From Candidatus Competibacteraceae bacterium (lineage in GTDB: Bacteria > Pseudomonadota > Gammaproteobacteria > Competibacterales > Competibacteraceae): a DNA stretch of 42,183 bases. The position numbers and the translations under genes are program-made. The notes under the pieces are model-generated. The model searched no databases. It was not told the DNA's origin and saw nothing but the letters and a program-made list of their open reading frames with translations. The stretch is from positions 1-42,183 of the forward strand of contig RXIX01000016.1 in NCBI GenBank assembly GCA_003989075.1. The letters run 5' to 3'. Below are positions 1-9,958 of the stretch, one piece after another (the stretch's first letter is position 1; every line of letters begins with the position of its first letter).

Positions 1-717
1 ATGCGAGGCCAGCGATAGCAGCAGGCGCTGTTCCGCTTCGGCCTGCACCACGTCCGCCAGTGCCTCGCGCAAATGGCAGTCATCGTCCTGCTTAGCCAGT
101 AATAGAAAGCCATAGCCATTGATCACAATAATCAGATAGCCAACCACAAACAGGGCGATGTGCAAGTACAGATAACCTGGGTGGGCAAGATCATCCAGGC
201 GCAGCAACTGAATCATGCGGCCAAAAAACAGCAGGCCGGCAATGGCGTTGGTCGTCCCCATCAATCGCACCAGCAGCCCATGCCGGCGGTCGCTCAGCAG
301 GATCATGGCCATCGCCATGAAAAAGCCGCCATTGATCAGTGAGAAGTAGATCAAATCAATGCGGCGCGTCACACTGAAAGCATGCAGACCCAGTTGCAGG
401 AGAATCGCCAGACCGGTCAGTACAATCAATGGCTTTCGCCAGTCATGCCGACCCAGCAGGCTGGCATAGGCGGCATACTCCAGCGCCCAGGCCATGATCA
501 GCAGCAGATGCGACAGGGTTAGGGAAAATCCGCTCGGGATCATCGGTCGCAGCCAGATCAGCAGAAAGGCAATGCCGCTGATCATCCGTGCCCAACGCCA
601 AATCAACAGCGGTTGCTGGGTGGTCTTGGTGGCGCCAGCGGCATACACCGTCGCCAGTGCGCCAAAGGCTAAATTGCCGAGTCCCATGGCAAGCGATAAA
701 GTAGGAATATCAATCAT
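1..717 (-). CDS. Membrane sensor histidine kinase, N-terminal part (cut by window edge)
   Basis: Reading the minus strand from ATG 717 gives 239 open codons running off the window. About seven hydrophobic segments span residues 1-210 (for example SHLLLIMAWALEYAAYASLL and ALFVVGYLIIVINGYGFLLL). A charged helix follows, ending RLLLSLASH exactly at base 1. That ending matches the start of a HisKA H-box (typically ASHE-[FL]-RTP), so the last visible residue is probably the phospho-acceptor His. The protein would be an inner-membrane sensor kinase with a multi-TM input domain. It diverges from the response regulator at 822, its likely partner. The HisKA remainder and ATPase domain lie outside the window. 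A different output domain is possible but less likely given the H-box start. Confidence 0.8.
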   Translation of the reverse strand, partial: MIDIPTLSLAMGLGNLAFGALATVYAAGATKTTQQPLLIWRWARMISGIAFLLIWLRPMIPSGFSLTLSHLLLIMAWALEYAAYASLLGRHDWRKPLIVLTGLAILLQLGLHAFSVTRRIDLIYFSLINGGFFMAMAMILLSDRRHGLLVRLMGTTNAIAGLLFFGRMIQLLRLDDLAHPGYLYLHIALFVVGYLIIVINGYGFLLLAKQDDDCHLREALADVVQAEAEQRLLLSLASH

Positions 718-765
718 AAAAACCATTATTCATGCCGGCGATTATGCCTCTGCTGTTAAAGCCTG

Positions 766-782
766 CCTGATACGGAATCAGG
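766..782. repeat. 17-bp palindrome between divergent kinase and regulator genes
   Basis: CCTGAT and ATCAGG form perfect 6-bp arms around a 5-bp centre (ACGGA) in the 104-bp intergenic region. It could be an operator for the adjacent response regulator (autoregulation). It is short enough to be chance. Confidence 0.3.
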
Positions 783-821
783 ATTGCTGGCTTAATCTTT
801 CATCTGCCACGTGTTATTAAC

Positions 822-1532
822 ATGCCCGCCTACACCGTCTCCCTTGTTGAAGATGAAACTATTTTGCGCGACGAAATGGCGTTCCAACTCGAATGCCTTG
901 GTTTTTCCGTCAAGACCTTTGCAAGCGCCGAGCAGTTTTATCGTTACCTGGCGGTGCATCCGCGCACTGTGGTGGTGCTGGATATCGGTTTGACTGGCGA
1001 GGATGGGCTATCGGTCTGTCAGCATCTGCGTACACATGATCTCAATATCGGTATTGTCTTCGTGACCGCCCGCGGTTTACGCAGCGACCGCCTGAGTGGT
1101 CTGGATGCAGGTGCGGATGCCTATCTGATCAAGCCGATCGATATGGATGAACTGGCGTTAATCCTGAAGCGCTTGGGGCAACGCCTGATGGCGATCCCCA
1201 CTGCAGCGTGCCTGCTATCCGACGATGAATTATGGCATCTCGAAGACCATCCGCCGTTTCTCATCACCCCGAACCAGATTCGGGTCCGCCTTTCAGGCAG
1301 CGAGTATCCGTTGCTGAAAATGCTCCTGCAACACCCGGGCATACCGTGTCGACATACGGAACTGGCGATCGCGCTGGGCATGAACCCAGAGGATTATCAA
1401 AAACATCGGATTGAGGTAATCCTCAGTCGCCTGCGGGAACGGGTCCTGCGGCAAAGCGGACTGCAGTTGCCAATTCAGGCAGAACGCGGGGTAGGTTATC
1501 TGATGCTGCCGGGAATGGGCCGTGATGCATAG
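822..1532 (+). CDS. OmpR/PhoB-like response regulator
   Basis: This is a 236-aa two-component response regulator. The receiver domain (about residues 4-118) shows the acidic pair E10-D11, the phospho-acceptor D54 in VVVLDIG, T82 in FVTAR and K104 in YLIKP. The C-terminal part (about 140-232) fits a winged helix: ELAIALGMNPEDYQKHRIEVILSRLRERV-like helices followed by an ERGVGYLM wing, as in OmpR/PhoB proteins. The linker helix is less canonical than in PhoB. The start at 822 has no clear Shine-Dalgarno, only an AT-rich leader. It lies back to back with the sensor kinase gene, so it probably takes its phosphate from that protein. Target genes are unknown; the lipid locus downstream is not demonstrably linked. 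Confidence 0.9.
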   Translation: MPAYTVSLVEDETILRDEMAFQLECLGFSVKTFASAEQFYRYLAVHPRTVVVLDIGLTGEDGLSVCQHLRTHDLNIGIVFVTARGLRSDRLSGLDAGADAYLIKPIDMDELALILKRLGQRLMAIPTAACLLSDDELWHLEDHPPFLITPNQIRVRLSGSEYPLLKMLLQHPGIPCRHTELAIALGMNPEDYQKHRIEVILSRLRERVLRQSGLQLPIQAERGVGYLMLPGMGRDA

Positions 1533-1864
1533 TCCCTATACCCGTTGACATCCTCCCCGCCCTGAAGGATGGGGATTCTCGGTTGTTGCCTTCCAGGTTC
1601 CTGTTTCACTGGTCGTTGCTCCTTTGGGATTGGCCCATCGGAGACTGACTCAAACTCCGCAGGCTTAAGGTCCAGCGTGTCCCGCCGTAGTTTTTCGTGC
1701 AGCCGCAACTGGTCGGCTCCGGCAAGGATCGCCAAGCCCACCGACAGAATATCGGTTGCGGCATTGATATCCCTGTACTGAGCCAAGCCGAAATACCGGT
1801 CGTGGCTTATTCCGCATTCTGGGCACTGCCATTGACAAAGATTGCCAGTTGGCGCCTGACCAAA
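1496..1864 (-). pseudogene. tnpB: TnpB (IS200/IS605-type) C-terminal remnant
   Basis: An open minus-strand frame from 1864 encodes the end of a TnpB RNA-guided nuclease/transposase-accessory protein. It has LCQWQCPECGISHDR, half of the zinc ribbon, then YRDINAATDIL carrying the last RuvC aspartate (D-x-N-A-A). A polar tail typical of these proteins follows and reads through the IS right end. A stop (1865-1867) lies directly upstream, and the rest of the gene, including the other RuvC residues and the guide-binding domain, is absent. It sits between the guaA terminator and the response-regulator stop. It cannot be functional as a protein. It is probably the scar of an old IS1341-like insertion. 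Confidence 0.8.
1543..1578 (-). mobile_element. Right end of IS1341/IS605-type element with subterminal hairpin
   Basis: The GTTGACATCCTCCCC...CTGAAGGATGGGGATT block is the common right end of tnpB-only IS elements. A hairpin forms at about 1554-1575, pairing TCCCC-CC with GG-GGGGA around a CTGAA loop. It lies at the 3' end of the tnpB remnant, where the omega (guide) RNA scaffold is located in intact elements, and about ten bases past the response-regulator stop. No left end is visible. Confidence 0.65.
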
Positions 1865-1868
1865 TCAC

Positions 1869-1894
1869 AAAAAAGCCCGCATTGACGCGGGCTT
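1869..1894 (-). terminator. Rho-independent terminator of guaBA
   Basis: On the minus strand a GCCCGC/GCGGGC stem with a GTCAAT loop is followed directly by TTTTTT, 48 bases after the guaA stop. It is a textbook intrinsic terminator for the guaB-guaA transcript and marks the edge of the tnpB remnant. Confidence 0.9.
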
Positions 1895-1941
1895 CAGAAG
1901 GGGTTCATGTTACTCGATGCCAGCCGGTGCTGGACGCCGAA

Positions 1942-3522
1942 TTACTCCCACTCAATAGTCGCCGGTGGCTTACCGGACACATCGTAGACCACGCGGGAAA
2001 TACCGCGCACCTCGTTGATGATCCGCCGCGACACCCGATCCAGAAAGTCATAGGGCAGATGCGCCCAGCGCGCAGTCATAAAATCCACCGTTTCCACCGC
2101 CCGCAGCGCCACCACATAATCATAGCGCCGCCCATCGCCCATCACCCCAACCGACTTGACCGGCAGAAACACCGCAAAGGCCTGACTGGTGCGATCGTAT
2201 AGATCAGCGCGGCGCAACTCCTCAATGAAAATATCATCGGCGCGGCGCAGCAGATCGGCGTACTCCTTTTTCACCTCGCCGAGAATGCGCACCCCGAGGC
2301 CAGGACCGGGAAACGGATGGCGATAGACCATCTCGAACGGCAAACCGAGTTCCACGCCCAGCCGGCGCACCTCATCCTTGAACAGTTCGCGCAGCGGCTC
2401 GACCAGCTTCATGCGCATCGTCGCCGGCAGACCGCCCACGTTGTGATGCGATTTGATCACGTGGGCCTTGCCCGTCTTGGCGCCCGCCGACTCGATCACA
2501 TCGGGATAAATGGTGCCCTGCGCCAGCCATTTGGCATTTTGCAGGTGCTGCGCCTGTTCCTCGAAGATCTCGACAAACAGCCCACCGATAATCTTGCGCT
2601 TGCGCTCGGGATCGGTGACACCGGCCAGCGCATCCAGAAAGCGCGTCTCGGCATCGACGCGGATCACCCGCACGCCCAGATGTTCGGCAAAGGTAGTCAT
2701 GACCTGATCGCCTTCGTGCAGGCGCAGCAGGCCAGTATCGACGAACACGCAGGTCAACTGGTCGCCAATCGCCCGGTGCAGCAGCGCCGCCACCACTGAG
2801 GAATCAACACCGCCGGACAGACCAAGCAACACCTCGTCGCCACCCACCTGGGCGCGGATCGCAGCCATGCTGTCCTCGATGATGTTGCCGGTGGTCCACA
2901 GCGGCGCACAGGCGCAGATCTCCAGCACGAAGCGACGCAGGATACGCTCACCCTGACGGGTATGGGTCACTTCGGGATGGAACTGCACCCCATACCAGCG
3001 CCGCTGTTCATCGGCCATGCCGGCGATCGGGCAGGTCGCGGTGCTGGCGATGCGCACGAAGCCCGGCGGTAGATCCACTACCCGGTCGCCGTGGCTCATC
3101 CACACATCGAGCAAGCCATAACCTTCCGGGCTGTTGTGATCTTCGATGTCGCGCAGCAGCGCCGAATGGGCATGGGCACGCACCTGCGCATAGCCAAATT
3201 CCTGATGATCGGACGGCTCGACCCGGCCACCGTGCTGCATCGCCAGGGTCTGCATACCGTAGCAGATGCCCAGCAGCGGCACACCCAGCTCGAACACGAC
3301 TTGCGGCGCGCGCGGCCCGTCGGCCACGGTGGTCGATTCCGGGCTGCCGGAGAGAATCACCCCGCGCGGCTGAAAGGCATGCAGCAGCGCCGGATCGGCA
3401 TCCCAGGGGTGAATTTCGCAATAGACGCCAATCTCGCGCACCCGGCGGGCGATCAATTGCGTGTACTGCGAACCAAAGTCAAGAATCAGGATGCGGTCAA
3501 GATGAATGTTGCGGGCGGTCAT
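1942..3522 (-). CDS. guaA: GMP synthase (glutamine-hydrolysing)
   Basis: This 526-aa cytosolic enzyme makes GMP from XMP, ATP and glutamine, the last step of guanine nucleotide synthesis. The N-terminal class I glutamine amidotransferase has catalytic C87 in LLGICYGM and the His/Glu pair in GVQFHPEV. The ATP-pyrophosphatase domain has the PP-loop [10 protein letters not shown] (about residues 234-243). The C-terminal dimerisation domain ends in PPATIEWE, the family's usual terminus. The start at 3522 has a GGGGAG ribosome-binding site seven bases upstream. It is the second gene of guaB-guaA, 60 bp after guaB, and ends at an intrinsic terminator. Length is normal. Confidence 0.98.
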   Translation of the reverse strand: MTARNIHLDRILILDFGSQYTQLIARRVREIGVYCEIHPWDADPALLHAFQPRGVILSGSPESTTVADGPRAPQVVFELGVPLLGICYGMQTLAMQHGGRVEPSDHQEFGYAQVRAHAHSALLRDIEDHNSPEGYGLLDVWMSHGDRVVDLPPGFVRIASTATCPIAGMADEQRRWYGVQFHPEVTHTRQGERILRRFVLEICACAPLWTTGNIIEDSMAAIRAQVGGDEVLLGLSGGVDSSVVAALLHRAIGDQLTCVFVDTGLLRLHEGDQVMTTFAEHLGVRVIRVDAETRFLDALAGVTDPERKRKIIGGLFVEIFEEQAQHLQNAKWLAQGTIYPDVIESAGAKTGKAHVIKSHHNVGGLPATMRMKLVEPLRELFKDEVRRLGVELGLPFEMVYRHPFPGPGLGVRILGEVKKEYADLLRRADDIFIEELRRADLYDRTSQAFAVFLPVKSVGVMGDGRRYDYVVALRAVETVDFMTARWAHLPYDFLDRVSRRIINEVRGISRVVYDVSGKPPATIEWE

Positions 3523-3582
3523 GGCGGCGCTCCCCGCTCCCGGCGCGGGAGCGGTACAGAGTGAAAGAAACCGGACGGACGC

Positions 3583-5061
<1,479 letters not shown>

Positions 5062-5091
5062 TCAGGCGAAAATTAAACCGGATATTTTCAA

Positions 5092-5171
5092 CGCATGCGC
5101 CGTGCCGGTCAAGAGTTCCTGTCTGTAGCGCATGCGCCGTGCCGGTCAAGAGTTCCTGTCTGTAGCGCATG
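5092..5171. repeat. Perfect 37-bp tandem duplication upstream of guaB
   Basis: Two identical 37-bp units (5092-5128 and 5129-5165), each beginning CGCATGCGCCGTGCC and ending CTGTCTGTAG, are followed by the first six bases (CGCATG) of a third. They lie in the 202-bp region between divergent guaB and the alpha/beta hydrolase. Perfect identity implies a recent slippage or duplication event. The unit may hold a promoter or binding site now present twice. No tRNA, ORF or terminator is seen here. Confidence 0.95.
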
Positions 5172-5248
5172 ACCCGCACGGACAAGCATGATCGCCGACC
5201 AGCGGTTATCGTGGCTTATCCTGGCTCATCATTGAAAAGGACGCCGCC

Positions 5249-6061
5249 ATGCAACTGCACCTGATCAGTCGTTACCCGGAGACCACACCCCGGCCAACAC
5301 CCCTACTGTTCGTGCACGGTTCGTTTTCCGACGCTCGGGTCTGGGATGTGCATGTCCTGCCCTATTGCAGCCGGCACGGCTACGAGGCCCATGCCGTCAG
5401 CCTGCGCGGCCACGGGCTCAGCGAGGGCCACGCACATTTGCATCGGTGGCGGCTGGCCGATTACGTCGCTGATCTGGCGCGGGCGGCGCGCATGATGCCC
5501 GCGCCGCCGGTGCTGATTGGCCATTCGATGGGCGGGATGGTGATTCAGAAATACCTGGAACAGCAGCCCCAGGTGGCCGGGGTGGTGCTGATGGCCTCGG
5601 TGCCGCCGCAGGGTCTGTGGCCAACCAATCTGCATATGGCGATGCGTCATCCGTTCCTGTTTCAGCAGATGGTGCTGTTCTCGATGCTCGGGCCGAGCTT
5701 CGGCACGCTGGACATGATGCGCCGGCTGCTGTTCTCGGCGGATATGCCGCTGGCTACGCTGCGCGATTACTTCGACCTGGTGCAGGCCGAATCGCAGTGG
5801 GTGGCAATGGATATGATGGGATTCGATCCACTGCGCCTGCGTCCGGAGCAAATGCGCACGCCGCTGCTGGTGCTGGGCGCGCAGCAGGATGCCTTCGTGT
5901 CGCCGGCGCTGGTCAGGGAGACCGCGCGCTTTTATCGAACCGAAGCGCGCATTTTCCCGAACATGGCGCATGCCATGATGCTGGAAGCGCGCTGGCAGGA
6001 GGTGGCCGACGCTCTGCTGGCGTGGCTGGCGGAACAGCCGCAGCACAGCCGGTCCGCGTAG
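5249..6061 (+). CDS. Alpha/beta-fold hydrolase
   Basis: This 270-aa protein has no signal peptide, so it is probably cytosolic. The catalytic triad is visible: nucleophile S93 in GHSMGG, acid D214 in LGAQQDAFV and H241 in PNMAHAMML. The oxyanion HG motif is in LLFVHGSF near residue 23. A cap region rich in Met and Phe (about 125-190) suggests a hydrophobic substrate such as an ester, monoacylglycerol or lysophospholipid. A weak AAAAGG ribosome-binding site precedes ATG 5249. It ends 32 bp from the convergent acyl-CoA ligase, so a role in lipid turnover is plausible, but the substrate cannot be read from the sequence. Confidence 0.88.
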   Translation: MQLHLISRYPETTPRPTPLLFVHGSFSDARVWDVHVLPYCSRHGYEAHAVSLRGHGLSEGHAHLHRWRLADYVADLARAARMMPAPPVLIGHSMGGMVIQKYLEQQPQVAGVVLMASVPPQGLWPTNLHMAMRHPFLFQQMVLFSMLGPSFGTLDMMRRLLFSADMPLATLRDYFDLVQAESQWVAMDMMGFDPLRLRPEQMRTPLLVLGAQQDAFVSPALVRETARFYRTEARIFPNMAHAMMLEARWQEVADALLAWLAEQPQHSRSA

Positions 6062-6093
6062 GCCACAGTAAGCGTATAAGCACACTGCGCCGA

Positions 6094-7755
6094 CTAGGTC
6101 TCGCGCAGCAGCCGGCGCAGGATCTTGCCGACGTTGGTCTTGGGCAGTTCGGCGCGGAACTCAATCAGACGCGGCACCTTATAGCCCGCCAGATGCTGGC
6201 GGCAGTGCTCGATCAGCGCCTCGGCGGTCAGGGCCGGATCCTTTTTGACCACCACCAGCTTGACTGCCTCGCCGGACTTTTCGTCCGGCACACCAATCGC
6301 GGCCACTTCCAGCACGCCGGCATGCAGCGCCGCCACATCCTCGACCTCGTTCGGATAGACGTTGAAGCCCGATACCAGGATCATGTCCTTCTTGCGATCG
6401 ACAATCCGCACATAGCCGCGCGCGTCGATGTAGCCAATATCGCCGGTGCGCAGATAAGCATCCGCAGTCATCACCTGGGCCGTTTCCCCAGGCCGGTTCC
6501 AGTAGCCGCGCATCACCTGCGGGCCACGCACGCAGATCTCGCCAGCCTCGCCTAGTGCCAGTTCGCGGCCGTCGTCATCGCGGATCGACAGCTCGGTCGA
6601 AGGCATTGGCAGGCCAATGCTGCCGTTGTATTCGCGCAGGGTCAGCGGGTTAAAGGTCACCGCCGGCGAGGTTTCGGTCAGGCCGTAGCCTTCGATCAGC
6701 GGCACGCCGGTCACCTGCTGCCAGCGTTCCGCTACTGCCCGCTGCAGGGCCATGCCGCCGGACAGGCACAGCCTGAGCGCGCTGAAGTCCAGTTGCGCGA
6801 AACCGGGCGTGTTCAGCAGGCCATTGAACAGAGTGTTGACGCCGGAAATGGCGGTGAAACGCACCCGGCTCAGCTCCTTGACGAAGCCGGGCATGTCGCG
6901 CGGATTGGTGATCAGGATGTTATGGCCGCACACCTTCATGAAGGTCAGGCAGTTGGCGGTCAGGGAAAAGATGTGGTACAGCGGCAGGGCGGTGATGATG
7001 GTTTCCGCGCTCTGGCTGGATACTGTACTGAGCCAGGCCGAAGCCTGCTGCAGATTCGCCACCAGGTTGCCGTGGGTGAGCATGGCGCCCTTGGAAACGC
7101 CGGTTGTGCCACCGGTGTATTGCAGGAAGGCCAGATCATCGTGATCAACCGGCACATCCTGCAGGGTCCGCCGCGCGCCCTCGTGCAATACCTGGCGCAG
7201 CGGCACCGCACCAGGCAGCCGCCAGGCCGGGACCATTTTCCTGACCCGCTTGACCACGAAATTGACCAGCGGCCGCTTGGGAAACGGGAACAGATCGCCC
7301 AATTGCGTGGTGATCACGGTGCGCAGTGGTGTCCGTTCCAACACCTCCTGCAGGGTGTGGGCAAAGTTTTCCAGGATCAGAATGGCGCTCGCCCCGGAAT
7401 CCTTGAGCTGGTGTTCGAGTTCGCGCGGCGTGTACAGGGGATTGACGTTTACCACAACCAGGCCGGCGCGCAGGACGCCAAACAGGGCCACCGGATATTG
7501 CAGGACATTGGGCAGCATGATGGCGACCCGATCGCCCCGGTCCAGACCCAGCACCTGCTGCAGATAGGCAGCGAAGGCGCTGCTGAGCCGGTCGATATCG
7601 CGATAGCTCAGGGTCACACCCATATTGGAATAGGCGGGCAGATCGGCAAAACGGGCGCAGCTTTTCTCCAGGATATCCTTGAGCGAGCCAAATTCGTTCA
7701 GATCGATCTCCGCCGGCACGCCGGGCGGGTATTCACGCAGCCAGATTTTTTCCAC
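6094..7755 (-). CDS. fadD: Long-chain fatty acid--CoA ligase (FadD-type)
   Basis: This 553-aa ANL-superfamily ligase forms acyl-AMP and then acyl-CoA from free fatty acids. The AMP/phosphate loop YTGGTTGVSKG is at residues 213-223, followed by GYGLTETSP (about 350-358), the hinge RTGDIGYID and the FadD signature KKDMILVSGFNVYPNEVE near the C-terminus. The catalytic Lys lies in KTNVGKILRR close to the end. The best start is GTG 7753-7755, with GGAG six bases upstream. It diverges from a TetR regulator, a common arrangement for a regulated acyl-CoA ligase. It would supply the acyl-CoA pool used by the reductase and wax ester synthase of this locus. Confidence 0.95.
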   Translation of the reverse strand: MEKIWLREYPPGVPAEIDLNEFGSLKDILEKSCARFADLPAYSNMGVTLSYRDIDRLSSAFAAYLQQVLGLDRGDRVAIMLPNVLQYPVALFGVLRAGLVVVNVNPLYTPRELEHQLKDSGASAILILENFAHTLQEVLERTPLRTVITTQLGDLFPFPKRPLVNFVVKRVRKMVPAWRLPGAVPLRQVLHEGARRTLQDVPVDHDDLAFLQYTGGTTGVSKGAMLTHGNLVANLQQASAWLSTVSSQSAETIITALPLYHIFSLTANCLTFMKVCGHNILITNPRDMPGFVKELSRVRFTAISGVNTLFNGLLNTPGFAQLDFSALRLCLSGGMALQRAVAERWQQVTGVPLIEGYGLTETSPAVTFNPLTLREYNGSIGLPMPSTELSIRDDDGRELALGEAGEICVRGPQVMRGYWNRPGETAQVMTADAYLRTGDIGYIDARGYVRIVDRKKDMILVSGFNVYPNEVEDVAALHAGVLEVAAIGVPDEKSGEAVKLVVVKKDPALTAEALIEHCRQHLAGYKVPRLIEFRAELPKTNVGKILRRLLRET

Positions 7756-7811
7756 ACTATTCTCCTGCTGTACTTGTTGTTGTGCTTACTGGGGTTCCGG
7801 TGCGGTTCGCG

Positions 7812-7835
7812 CATGCATTGACACCAGGATGCATG
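7812..7835. promoter_or_regulatory. Inverted repeat, candidate TetR operator between fadD and tetR
   Basis: CATGCAT (7812-7818) and ATGCATG (7829-7835) are perfect 7-bp arms 10 bp apart. A consensus -35 hexamer TTGACA (7818-7823) starts inside the repeat on the plus strand, so a bound repressor would cover the tetR promoter. The matching -10 is weak. Assignment to the adjacent TetR protein is inference from position. Confidence 0.4.
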
Positions 7836-7940
7836 GACCACTGGAAAAGCGCCCGACCCCCATCAACAATTAGCAAAACGCGCGGCGCCCCGCAGCCGCT
7901 GCGGCCTGATCCGCTACCCGACCAAGGCGCGCCTGGCCCG

Positions 7941-8573
7941 ATGAAAACCCGCGACCGTATCCTGCAAACCAGCCTGCGCCTGTTCAACGACAACGGTGAA
8001 CCGCGCATTACCACCAATCATATCGCCGACGAACTCGATATCAGTCCTGGCAACCTCTACTACCACTTCCGCAACAAGGACGACATCATCAATCTGCTGT
8101 TTCAGCAGTTCGAGCGGCAGATGGAAGCCGCCCTGCAGGTGCCCGAGCGCCGGGTGCCGAACATGGAGGATATGTGGCTGTATCTGCATCTGGTGTTTGA
8201 AACCATCTGGGAATACCGCTTTCTCTATCGCGATCTAGACAATATCCTCAGCCGCAATAAGAAGCTGCGTACCCATTTCCGCCGCATCCTGGAACGCAAG
8301 ATCCACACGGCCGAGATCATTCTGCGCGGACTGGTCGAGGTCGGGGTCATGAGTGCGACGGCTGCGGATATCGCTGCCCTGGCACGCAACATTGCAGTGG
8401 TGGCTACGTACTGGCTCAATTTTCAGCGGATCCGCACCACGCCCGCAGCGGATGGCGCAGACAGCGACCATCTCGCTTTAGGTGTCTATCAGGTGCTGGC
8501 GCTGGTCGCGCCGTTCCTCAATGGTGACGCCCAACGCCTGTTGCGCCAGCTCAGCCTGGAATATCTGAGCTGA
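7941..8573 (+). CDS. TetR-family transcriptional regulator
   Basis: This 210-aa repressor-like protein starts MKTRDRILQTSLRLFNDNGE. The N-terminal TetR helix-turn-helix is clear: TTNHIADELDISPGNLYYHF followed by RNKDDI (about residues 25-52). The C-terminal ligand domain is helical with a hydrophobic core (MWLYLHLVFETIWEYRFLYR) that could hold an acyl ligand. The start at 7941 was chosen because the family begins just before the first helix; upstream in-frame codons are low-complexity. It diverges from the acyl-CoA ligase and lies next to a candidate operator. It probably controls fadD and perhaps the wider lipid locus in response to fatty acids or acyl-CoA, but the ligand is unproven. Confidence 0.93.
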   Translation: MKTRDRILQTSLRLFNDNGEPRITTNHIADELDISPGNLYYHFRNKDDIINLLFQQFERQMEAALQVPERRVPNMEDMWLYLHLVFETIWEYRFLYRDLDNILSRNKKLRTHFRRILERKIHTAEIILRGLVEVGVMSATAADIAALARNIAVVATYWLNFQRIRTTPAADGADSDHLALGVYQVLALVAPFLNGDAQRLLRQLSLEYLS

Positions 8574-8583
8574 ACAGCGCCGC

Positions 8584-9852
8584 CTAGCGACTGGCCGTGG
8601 CCGGCAGAATCTCCTGCAGACGGTCGAGCGCCGCGTGCAGCTCGCGCACCGGGCGGCTGTCGCTGGCGCGCCGGGCGATCAGCGCCCGCGGCTGCGGATC
8701 GCGCAGGCCGGTGTAATAGCGCCGGCTGCGATCCTGCAGCAGGTCGAGGCGCATGCGGATGCCATGGCGGGCCAGAACAGGTTCCAGTTCCTCGCGCCGC
8801 GCCAACAGGTCCTGGCGGGTGGTCTGATAGGCGTGCTCACAGACCCAGTGCCGCCCGGAGAAGCTGAAGACATTGGTGAAGAACATCTTGGCGTCGTCGC
8901 TGTTCGGCTCGAACATGATGACGTCCGAATTCGGGTACTCGCTGTCATACTTCTGCATGCCCACCTGCAGGCGCGAATGAATCAGCGCGCGGAAGGTCTG
9001 CGACAGCACCACCGGCAGACCGCCCTCGACCAGTCGCCCGACTTGCTGGGGCGCGCCCACTGCCTTCTTGCTCAGGCGAGCGTCGAAAGGCACCAGCGGG
9101 TTCAGGCACAGCAGCAGATCCAGCCCCTCCTGCAGCGCAACCGAGGCATGCATGGTCTTGCGCAGCGCGCCATCGACGAAGAAGCGGCCATCAATCTCCA
9201 CCGGCGGATACAGGCCCGGCAGCGCGGCACTCGCCTGCACCGCGCGCGAAATCGGCACATGATCGTAACCGGGCGCGCCGAACTTGATCGACTCACCGGT
9301 ATCGAGATCCACCGCCACCACGAACAGGCGCTTGGCCAACTGGCGGAAATCATCGGTGCGCCCCGGCGCGTTCCACATCCGCTGCAGATAATCGTGGATC
9401 GGCTCGTTGTCGAAAAACCCAGCCGGCAGCGCACGCCCGAGCAGGGTCAGCGACTGCAACAGGCTCAGATCCAGCGGATTGCGCAGGTAGCGCCAGAATG
9501 ACCGCCAGAGCAGCCCCGGCACCGTAGCCAGCCGCCGGGCATATTCGCCCAGTGCCGGCACCAGGAAAATTTGCGGATCGAGCGGATGTTCCTCGGACTC
9601 GTTGTTGATGAAGATATGGCAGATCTGGCTGGGCTTGAACTGATTGGCCAGCAGGGCCGCCATCACTGCCCCCGCGCTGACGCCAATATAAACGTCGAGC
9701 CGGTTCAGATCGACGCCCTCCAGGGCTTCATCCAGGGCGCGCAGGGCACCGATCTCATAAATCAACCCAACCGGGCCACCGCCGGCGACCGCAAGACCGA
9801 TACGAGGACCGCTGGCCTGGCGCTGAATGCTCTCGGGCTGCGTGACGAGCAT
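8584..9852 (-). CDS. Patatin-like phospholipase
   Basis: This 422-aa patatin-family lipid acyl hydrolase has a Ser-Asp dyad. The oxyanion loop GGGPVGL is at residues 24-30, the nucleophile S59 is in GVSAG, and D227 lies in FFVDGAL. No signal peptide is visible, so it probably acts inside the cell. The C-terminal third (about 300-420) is outside the core patatin fold and basic, perhaps for membrane or lipid-body contact. It converges on the tetR gene, ten bases away. Its place among fadD, a phasin-like protein and WS/DGAT suggests release of acyl chains from storage lipid or membrane phospholipid. A regulatory phospholipase role is the alternative. Confidence 0.93.
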   Translation of the reverse strand: MLVTQPESIQRQASGPRIGLAVAGGGPVGLIYEIGALRALDEALEGVDLNRLDVYIGVSAGAVMAALLANQFKPSQICHIFINNESEEHPLDPQIFLVPALGEYARRLATVPGLLWRSFWRYLRNPLDLSLLQSLTLLGRALPAGFFDNEPIHDYLQRMWNAPGRTDDFRQLAKRLFVVAVDLDTGESIKFGAPGYDHVPISRAVQASAALPGLYPPVEIDGRFFVDGALRKTMHASVALQEGLDLLLCLNPLVPFDARLSKKAVGAPQQVGRLVEGGLPVVLSQTFRALIHSRLQVGMQKYDSEYPNSDVIMFEPNSDDAKMFFTNVFSFSGRHWVCEHAYQTTRQDLLARREELEPVLARHGIRMRLDLLQDRSRRYYTGLRDPQPRALIARRASDSRPVRELHAALDRLQEILPATASR

Positions 9853-9958
9853 GAGGGCTGCTCCTGGTTAAGGTGGAGAGAAGGATGGCAATCCGAAAAC
9901 CGGGATCCGGCGCTGGCGTCGGTTGGCCCAACCTGCGGTGGATGACGGACAACCCGGA

